A DNA stretch of 26,567 bases from an uncultured Eubacteriales bacterium (GTDB taxonomy: Bacteria; Bacillota; Clostridia; Oscillospirales; Acutalibacteraceae): the NCBI GenBank assembly GCA_934394855.1, contig CAKRRH010000024.1, forward strand, positions 1-26,567. The letters are read 5' to 3'. A program made the translations under genes and the position numbers. Of the stretch, positions 21,568-26,567 are shown in pieces. The notes beneath the pieces were generated by a model, which was not told the DNA's origin, did not search any database, and saw only the letters and a list, made by a program, of their open reading frames with translations. Position 1 is the stretch's first letter, and each line of letters begins with the position of its first letter.

Positions 21568-22956
21568 TTATTTATTTGACAAATATTCGTCGATTGCGGC
21601 TGCTGCGTCTTTACCTGCGCCCATTGCAAGGATAACGGTTGCAGCGCCCGTAACGGCGTCGCCGCCTGCATAAACACCCTCACGAGAGGTAAGACCTGTT
21701 TTCTCATCGGCGATAATTCCGCCCCATTTTTGGGTTTCGAGTCCCTTTGTGGTCGATTTGATAAGCGGATTCGGAGATGTACCGATTGCCATGATCATGC
21801 AGTCAGCTTCGATTTCATATTCGCTGCCCTCAACCGGAACAGGACGCTGTCTGCCCGATGCGTCAGGCTCGCCAAGCTTCATTTCCTGGCAATAGAGTGC
21901 CTTGACCCAGCCGTTTTCGTCGCCTCTGACTTCAAGCGGAGAGGTAAGGAATTTGAACTGAATGCCCTCTTCCATTGCGTGTTCAACCTCTTCACGACGA
22001 GCCGGAAGTTCATTTTCGGTACGACGATATACGATTGTAACATCAGCACCAAGACGCTTTGCACATCTTGCCGCATCCATTGCAACATTACCGCCGCCGA
22101 CAACAGCAACCTTTTTGCCGTGCTCGATCGGTGTTGCGGAATCGGGTTTATATGCTTTCATAAGATTGATTCGGGTCAAAAATTCATTTGCCGAATAAAC
22201 GCCCTTGAGATTTTCACCCGGAATGTTCATGAATCTCGGCAAGCCTGCGCCCGAACCGATAAACACAGCCTCAAAGCCATATTCACTCATGAGCTCGTCG
22301 ATCGAAACGGTTTTACCGATTACCATGTTTGTTTCAACATCAACGCCGAGATCTTTGAGTGTATCAATTTCCTTTTGAACGATTGTTTTCGGCAAACGGA
22401 ATTCCGGAATACCATAAACCAAAACGCCGCCTGCAAGGTGAAGCGCCTCAAATACGGTTACTTTATATCCCTTTTTAGCAAGATCACCGGCGCAGGTAAG
22501 ACCAGACGGGCCCGAACCGATTACCGCTACTTTATGACCGTTTGACTGCGGAGCCTTTGCTTTTTCGGCACAGTTAGCGTTATGATAATCTGCGACAAAA
22601 CGCTCAAGTCTGCCGATTCCGACAGGCTCACCCTTGATTCCGCGGACACATTTGCTCTCGCACTGTGATTCCTGAGGACATACACGACCGCAAACAGCCG
22701 GCAATGAGCTTGACTGTGAAATGATCTGATATGCTCCCTCAAAATCGCCCTCTGCGACCTTTGCGATGAAGTCCGGGATATGAATTGAAACCGGACAGCC
22801 GCCTACACACGGTTTATTTTTGCAGTTAAGGCAACGCTTAGCTTCGTCGATTGCCTGTGCTTCGGTGTAACCGAGAGCAACCTCCAAAAAGTTCTTATTT
22901 CTTACATCAGCTGCCTGTGACGGCATTTCATTTTTCTTTAGTGACATATTTGGCAT
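21568..22956 (-). CDS. nfnB: NfnB: large subunit of NADH-dependent ferredoxin:NADP+ oxidoreductase (GltA/SudA-like)
   Basis: The 462-residue protein has an N-terminal domain with two sets of [4Fe-4S] cysteines: C42, C45, C50, C54 (CLNCKNKPCVGGC) and C89, C93, C99, C103 (CGRVCPQESQCESKC). Then follow a FAD-binding GSGPSG (147-152), an NADP(H)-type GGGNVAMDAARCAKR and IVYRR, and a final GGDAVTGAATVILAMGAGK FAD motif. It resembles the glutamate synthase small subunit. There is no large gltB subunit here, and a sulphide-dehydrogenase-beta-like gene lies 2 bp upstream, so NfnB is the better name. NfnAB couples NADH and reduced ferredoxin to NADPH by flavin bifurcation. Confidence 0.92.
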   Translation of the reverse strand: MPNMSLKKNEMPSQAADVRNKNFLEVALGYTEAQAIDEAKRCLNCKNKPCVGGCPVSIHIPDFIAKVAEGDFEGAYQIISQSSSLPAVCGRVCPQESQCESKCVRGIKGEPVGIGRLERFVADYHNANCAEKAKAPQSNGHKVAVIGSGPSGLTCAGDLAKKGYKVTVFEALHLAGGVLVYGIPEFRLPKTIVQKEIDTLKDLGVDVETNMVIGKTVSIDELMSEYGFEAVFIGSGAGLPRFMNIPGENLKGVYSANEFLTRINLMKAYKPDSATPIEHGKKVAVVGGGNVAMDAARCAKRLGADVTIVYRRTENELPARREEVEHAMEEGIQFKFLTSPLEVRGDENGWVKALYCQEMKLGEPDASGRQRPVPVEGSEYEIEADCMIMAIGTSPNPLIKSTTKGLETQKWGGIIADEKTGLTSREGVYAGGDAVTGAATVILAMGAGKDAAAAIDEYLSNK

Positions 22957-22958
22957 GA

Positions 22959-23801
22959 TTATTTTACCTCCTGTTTGAAAAGGTTGCAGGCTTCGTCATA
23001 TGCATGGCGCTCAAATTCTTTATATGTTGCGCCTCGTGCCATAGCCTCGTCAAAGTCGATCAAATGACCGTCAAATTCCGGACCGTCAACGCAGGCAAAT
23101 TTTGTTTCGCCGCCGACAGTCAAACGACATCCGCCGCACATACCCGTTCCGTCGATCATGATCGGGTTCATGCTCGCAACGGTCTTAACGCCATATTCTT
23201 TTGTGAGCTTGCAGACAAATTTCATCATGATCAGCGGTCCGATCGTGATTACTTCGTCATATTCTTCTCCGCTTTCAATCAGCTGTTTGAGAGCGTCTGT
23301 AACAAGACCTTTTTCTCCCCAGCTTCCGTCGTCGCTCATTCTGACAAGCTTTGTGCTTGCTTTTTCAAATTCATCTTCAAGAATTACCAAATCCTTGTTT
23401 CTGAAACCGACGATCGCATGAACCTCACAGCCCTGTTCATGAAGCTTTTTTGTAACCGGATATGCGATTGCACAACCAACGCCGCCGCCGACAACGGCAA
23501 CTTTTTTAAGACCCTCTGTTTCGGTTGCACGACCGAGCGGTCCGACGAAATCATGAATGAAATCGCCCTCATTGAGATGGTTGAGCTTTTCGGTAGTAGC
23601 ACCGACGATTTGGAAAATGATTGTGATTGTTCCGTTTTCACGGTCATAACCAGCAATAGTCAGCGGAATGCGCTCGCCGTTTTCATCAACACGAAGAATG
23701 ATGAACTGACCCGGCTCAGCCTTTTTCGCAATCATGGGAGCGTCAACTTCCATGAGAGTGACTGTTGGGTTAAGAACCTGTTTTTTAAGAATTTTGTTCA
23801 T
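22959..23801 (-). CDS. nfnA: NfnA: small subunit of NADH-dependent ferredoxin:NADP+ oxidoreductase
   Basis: The 280-residue protein belongs to the ferredoxin-NADP reductase/PyrK-like family. It has FAD-site RIPLTIAGYD (44-53), an NAD-binding VVGGGVGCAIAYP (103-115), and a C-terminal [2Fe-2S] site with C222, C225 and C237 (MCGGCRLTVGG, FACVDGPEFDG). In known NfnA the fourth ligand is an Asp; Asp217 in MIDGTGMCGGC is a candidate. It takes NADH and joins NfnB in the bifurcating complex. The ATG follows AAAGGAG, and its stop lies 2 bp before nfnB, so the two are co-translated. Confidence 0.93.
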   Translation of the reverse strand: MNKILKKQVLNPTVTLMEVDAPMIAKKAEPGQFIILRVDENGERIPLTIAGYDRENGTITIIFQIVGATTEKLNHLNEGDFIHDFVGPLGRATETEGLKKVAVVGGGVGCAIAYPVTKKLHEQGCEVHAIVGFRNKDLVILEDEFEKASTKLVRMSDDGSWGEKGLVTDALKQLIESGEEYDEVITIGPLIMMKFVCKLTKEYGVKTVASMNPIMIDGTGMCGGCRLTVGGETKFACVDGPEFDGHLIDFDEAMARGATYKEFERHAYDEACNLFKQEVK

Positions 23802-23888
23802 AATTCATGGCTCCTTTATTATTTTTCACCTATTTATTGACGCCGAAATAAGTGCGTCTATTTATAAAAATGATAGTCGTCATTTTTT

Positions 23889-23916
23889 ATTATAAAACAT
23901 ACGCCAAAACGACCAA
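23889..23916 (-). promoter_or_regulatory. Promoter of nfnAB with a hairpin at the 5' end
   Basis: On the minus strand TTGGTC (23916-23911) and TATAAT (23894-23889) are 16 bp apart. A hairpin of 8 bp (23866-23873 with 23880-23887) begins at about the transcription start and could stabilise the mRNA. I find no TATCGATA-type Rex site here. Confidence 0.55.
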
Positions 23917-24015
23917 CAATAACATTATAACAACAAGACGACATTTTTTCAACATCTATTATACACCAAGGTAGATTTTTGAAAAATATCGATAAAAATT
24001 TTAAACATATTTTGC

Positions 24016-24048
24016 AAAAATGGCTGCCGCTTTTCAGCAGCAGCCATT
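24016..24048 (-). terminator. Terminator of the alcohol dehydrogenase gene
   Basis: On the minus strand AATGGCTGC pairs with GCAGCCATT (24048-24040 and 24027-24019), with T5 at 24020-24016. It lies 22 bp after the stop codon. Confidence 0.88.
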
Positions 24049-24069
24049 CTCGCTGTTTTTATTACGAAA

Positions 24070-25287
24070 TTAGAAATCAACTTCTGTATCATAGTAGCAG
24101 CATTTAAGCAGCTCTTCCATCTCGTGCTGTGAAGGCTGACGGGGGTTAGAACCTGTGCAAGCGTCAGCGATCGCATTCTTAGCGATTTCCGGCAATCTCT
24201 CAAGGAATACTTCCTCAGGAACAAAGCCCTGATCTACCGGATAGCTGTCGGCACCGTAATTCTTGATGCAATGCGGAATGTTGAGGTCGTCGTTCATTCC
24301 ACGGAGATGTTTGATAAGAAGGTCGATCTTCTCTTTCTGAGTTTCACCGCCGAGACCCATGAAGTCAGCAATATAAGCATAACGCTTTGCAGCTGTTTCG
24401 TCTTTTGCGTTGAAAGCGATAACCTTCGGCAGATACATTGCGTTTGCAGCGCCGTGAATGATGTGAGCACCGTAATCTGCAAATGCAGCGCCGGTCTTAT
24501 GAGCCATTGAGTGAACGATACCGAGCAGTGCATTTGAGAATGCCATACCTGCCAGACATTGAGCGTTGTGCATTGCGTCACGCTTATCCATGTCGCCGTT
24601 GTAAGAATCAACGAGGTCGTTCTGAATCATCTTGATTGCATGAAGTGCAAGCGGATCTGTGAAGTCGCAGTTAGCAGTTGAAACATAAGCTTCGATTGCG
24701 TGTGTCATTGCGTCCATACCTGTGTGAGCAACAAGCTTCTTCGGCATTGTTTCAGCAAGTTCGGGATCAACGATTGCAACATCAGGTGTGATCTCAAAGT
24801 CAGCGATCGGATATTTGATACCTTTTTCGTAGTCTGTAATGATTGAGAATGCAGTAACTTCCGTTGCAGTACCCGAAGTTGACGAAATAGCGCAGAAATG
24901 AGCTTTTTTACGAAGCTTCGGAATGCCGAATACTTTGCACATATCCTCAAATGTGATTTCCGGATATTCATATTTGATCCACATTGCTTTTGCAGCGTCG
25001 ATCGGTGAGCCGCCGCCGATTGCAACGATCCAGTCCGGACCGAATTTTTCCATTGCAGCAGCGCCCTTCATTACGGTTTCAACTGACGGATCCGGCTCAA
25101 TGCCCTCGAACAGTTCAACCTCCATGCCTGCTTCCTTAAGATAGTCAACAACCTTGTCAAGGAAGCCGAAACGCTTCATTGAGCCGCCGCCGACACATAC
25201 CATTGCTTTTTTACCCTCGAATGTTTTAAGAGCCTCGAGCGCTCCTTTTCCGTGATACAAATCTCTCGGTAAAGTAAATCTTGCCAT
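24070..25287 (-). CDS. Iron-containing alcohol dehydrogenase
   Basis: The 405-residue protein is a group III (iron) alcohol dehydrogenase, close to the ADH half of AdhE. The NAD(P) site is GGGSPIDAAKA (91-101) with ISSTSGTATEV (134-144). The Fe(II) ligands by homology with FucO are Asp192 and His196 (GMDAMTHAIEAY), His259 (VHSMAH) and His278 (HGAANAM), with His263 as the nearby catalytic His. It reduces an aldehyde (acetaldehyde or butyraldehyde) to the alcohol and regenerates NAD+ in fermentation. GGAGG precedes the ATG. The long leader up to rex holds two possible Rex sites. Confidence 0.95.
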   Translation of the reverse strand: MARFTLPRDLYHGKGALEALKTFEGKKAMVCVGGGSMKRFGFLDKVVDYLKEAGMEVELFEGIEPDPSVETVMKGAAAMEKFGPDWIVAIGGGSPIDAAKAMWIKYEYPEITFEDMCKVFGIPKLRKKAHFCAISSTSGTATEVTAFSIITDYEKGIKYPIADFEITPDVAIVDPELAETMPKKLVAHTGMDAMTHAIEAYVSTANCDFTDPLALHAIKMIQNDLVDSYNGDMDKRDAMHNAQCLAGMAFSNALLGIVHSMAHKTGAAFADYGAHIIHGAANAMYLPKVIAFNAKDETAAKRYAYIADFMGLGGETQKEKIDLLIKHLRGMNDDLNIPHCIKNYGADSYPVDQGFVPEEVFLERLPEIAKNAIADACTGSNPRQPSQHEMEELLKCCYYDTEVDF

Positions 25288-25447
25288 AATAAAATCCTCC
25301 GTTTTTCTAAGTTACATTTATGTAGTTCATAATTAAAGACGCTTGGCGGATTAAATAAAACTTATCAACCGCTGCTTCTTCCTTCTGTGAATATTGTATC
25401 AAAAACAATTCGATTTGTGAAATGCTTTATTTGTATATAGATATAAC

Positions 25448-25473
25448 TTTATCGATATAGCATTATCGATAAA
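25448..25473. promoter_or_regulatory. Candidate Rex operator upstream of the alcohol dehydrogenase
   Basis: TTTATCGATA (25448-25457), six bases, then TATCGATAAA (25464-25473) form a perfect palindrome. The spacing equals the usual Rex site TTGTTA-N6-TAACAA, and four of six bases of each half agree. The same arrangement occurs in the rex promoter. A second, more canonical candidate is TTGTGAAAATTACACAA (25489-25505), which is one base shorter in the centre than the classic TTGTGAA-N4-TTCACAA. I cannot place the -10 and -35 of the gene with confidence. Confidence 0.65.
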
Positions 25474-25524
25474 TCAAAGGCTGTTTTGTTGTGAAAATTA
25501 CACAAACCAAGCGATAACATAAAG

Positions 25525-25563
25525 AAAAATGCGCCTTATCGGGAAGATAAACCGCATTTTTGT
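25525..25563 (-). terminator. Terminator of rex
   Basis: On the minus strand AAATGCGGTTTATC pairs with GATAAGGCGCATTT (two mismatches, TTCCC loop) and runs into T5. It lies about 12 bp after the rex stop codon. Confidence 0.85.
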
Positions 25564-25573
25564 TTATTATGTG

Positions 25574-26242
25574 TTAAGCCTTTGTAAACGGATTATGAAT
25601 CGTGTCATTGAGGTGTTTTGACAGTACCGCAAGCGACGCTGCCATGTTTTCATTTTGCACCAAAACATCATCGGGCACGCTGAGACGGACATTGGCAAAA
25701 TTCCAAATTGCCTTGACTCCGCCCGCAACAAATTGGTCGCATACCGTTTGGGCAGCTTTTGACGGCACGGTGATGATTCCGATATGCACATTCAGCCGCC
25801 TGCAAACATCGCTGATTTTATCCGCAGAAAGCACATTTTTGTCTGCAATTCGGCTTCCCACAACGGTTTCGTCGCTGTCGAACGCCGCAACGATCGACAC
25901 TCCGCAGTGTTCAAATCCCGAATAGGACAGCAGCGCTTTCCCCAAATGACCTACCCCTGCAAGCACCGCTTCATTAGTATTATTAAAGCCCAAAACGCTC
26001 TCGATCGAATTGATCAATTCATCAATGTCAAAGCCCGATTTTGGCTTGCCTTTGCCCGAACAAACCGCCGCAAAATCCTTTCGCACCTGAATTTCGGAAT
26101 AGCCAAAGCTCCTTGCGGTCTTTGCCGCCGAAATTGAAACCGCGCCGTTTTCCCGCTCTTTTTTCAAATAATGCAAATATCCGGGCAGGCGTTTCAGCGT
26201 CTGCAATGATATCGCAAGTTCGTTTTGATTGTTGTTATTCAT
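25574..26242 (-). CDS. rex: Redox-sensing transcriptional repressor Rex
   Basis: From ATG 26242 the protein has 222 residues; a GTG at 26254 is an alternative start. The winged-helix N-terminus contains RLPGYLHYL (18-26) and the recognition helix SEIQVRKDF (49-57). The Rossmann domain has GVGHLGKAL (96-104) and AAFDSD (119-124), and the C-terminal helix that swaps between subunits is present. Rex binds DNA when NADH is low and releases it when NADH rises, switching on fermentation genes. The wing after QVRKDF reads AAVCSGKGKPKSGFDI in place of the usual FGxxGxxGxGY, a clear departure. This and its own operator suggest altered DNA specificity. Confidence 0.92.
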   Translation of the reverse strand: MNNNNQNELAISLQTLKRLPGYLHYLKKERENGAVSISAAKTARSFGYSEIQVRKDFAAVCSGKGKPKSGFDIDELINSIESVLGFNNTNEAVLAGVGHLGKALLSYSGFEHCGVSIVAAFDSDETVVGSRIADKNVLSADKISDVCRRLNVHIGIITVPSKAAQTVCDQFVAGGVKAIWNFANVRLSVPDDVLVQNENMAASLAVLSKHLNDTIHNPFTKA

Positions 26243-26259
26243 AATATAATCCACACACT

Positions 26260-26311
26260 TTTATCGATAATAATATATCGAAATAATAACCTAAACCGCC
26301 GCAAAAGTCAA
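26260..26311 (-). promoter_or_regulatory. rex promoter with an autoregulatory operator
   Basis: On the minus strand TTGACT (26311-26306) and TATTAT (26288-26283) are 17 bp apart. TTTATCGATA (26260-26269), six bases, then TATCGAAATA (26276-26285) overlap the -10 and the start of transcription. It is the same operator design as upstream of the alcohol dehydrogenase, with one arm slightly degenerate, and fits negative autoregulation. Confidence 0.8.
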
Positions 26312-26419
26312 GCATTTTTGTGATATTTTAATTTGACTTTTAGATTTTCTACTCAACAACGCAAAAAATGCGTCGTTTTTGGGTAAATTATTGCTGAATA
26401 GTGATATGCTTTTCCACAT

Positions 26420-26457
26420 AAAAAGAGCGATTTTATATAAGAAAACCGCTCTTTTTT
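26420..26457. terminator. Terminator between rex and the gene to the right
   Basis: AAAAAGAGCG (26420-26429) pairs with CGCTCTTTTT (26447-26456), with an inner TTTT/AAAA extension. It has A and T runs on both sides, so it can work in both directions. The remaining sequence 26312-26419 contains only a small ACGCA/TGCGT hairpin near 26359 and no gene that I can see. Confidence 0.85.
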
Positions 26458-26505
26458 GAATATAAATTCGCCGTTATAAAGCATGAAATCCATATTGACT
26501 AAACA

Positions 26506-26567
26506 TCATTTTTTTGCGACCGTTACACCATATAACAAAATGTTATAGCCGTTATTTGCCCCGCAAA
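26506..26567 (-). CDS. Possible C-terminal end of a gene outside the window
   Basis: One minus-strand frame is open from the right edge to a TGA at 26508-26506 and reads CGANNGYNILLYGVTVAKK. The terminator at 26420-26457 lies shortly downstream, as expected after a gene end. Only 19 codons are visible, so neither reality nor family can be settled. Confidence 0.3.
   Translation of the reverse strand, partial: CGANNGYNILLYGVTVAKK

Noticed and set aside
21568..22956. Glutamate synthase small subunit (gltD)
   Set aside because: The family is similar, but no gltB is adjacent and the 2-bp linkage to an NfnA/SudB-like gene identifies NfnAB instead.
23987..23994. TATCGATA downstream of the alcohol dehydrogenase as a Rex site for nfnA
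   Set aside because: No partner half-site at N6, and it lies between the nfnA promoter and the alcohol dehydrogenase terminator, not at a promoter.

Overview
The window looks like chromosomal DNA of a strictly anaerobic, low-to-mid GC member of the Clostridia, most like the Oscillospiraceae/Ruminococcaceae of the gut. Evidence for this: TTGACA/TATAAT promoters and GGAGG ribosome binding sites; an oxygen-sensitive class III ribonucleotide reductase (NrdD/NrdG); an electron-bifurcating NfnAB transhydrogenase; an iron alcohol dehydrogenase next to Rex; flavodoxin with DUF3793/DUF2325; and secreted proteins with Thr/Pro/Glu linkers. This placement comes from gene content, not from a database search.

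Layout. 1-3550: a secreted, linker-rich surface or carbohydrate-active protein (cut by the left edge) diverges from a cytoplasmic GH30 glycosidase. 3600-5200: an initiator tRNA-fMet, then an AT-rich pair of convergent genes (pyrophosphatase-like and histidine phosphatase). 5200-6090: two low-complexity proteins, one Tyr-rich and membrane-anchored, one extremely acidic, divergently transcribed from a region with paired palindromes. 6100-7520: a DUF2325-DUF3793-flavodoxin operon behind a consensus promoter and two palindromic operators, probably an iron-limitation response. 7550-8500: an alpha/beta hydrolase. 8526-11741: a csoR-copA-copZ-like copper operon with CsoR boxes in the promoter. 11842-12775: a YitT-family membrane protein. 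12786-15843: nrdD and nrdG behind NrdR-type boxes. 15877-16068: a remnant of a carboxymuconolactone decarboxylase gene. 16130-18979: an operon of a Y-family DNA polymerase, a membrane [4Fe-4S] protein and a YolD-like protein. 18980-20042: about 1 kb of non-coding DNA full of perfect hairpins and repeat copies. 20043-21263: a DUF4190 protein and an Lgt-family protein. 21568-26242: nfnB, nfnA, iron alcohol dehydrogenase and rex, all on the minus strand.

The genes fit a fermentative anaerobe. Rex senses NADH/NAD+ and probably controls the alcohol dehydrogenase and itself through a diverged operator; NfnAB links NADH, NADPH and ferredoxin pools; NrdD/NrdG make dNTPs without oxygen; flavodoxin can replace ferredoxin when iron is short; and the copper operon protects iron-sulphur enzymes.

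The best candidates for something undescribed are: the divergent Tyr-rich/Asp-rich pair and its palindromes (5222-6033); the nested-hairpin module at 19231-19476 with flanking repeats; the placement of a membrane ferredoxin gene between a translesion polymerase and its YolD partner; and the TATCGATA-type Rex operator.
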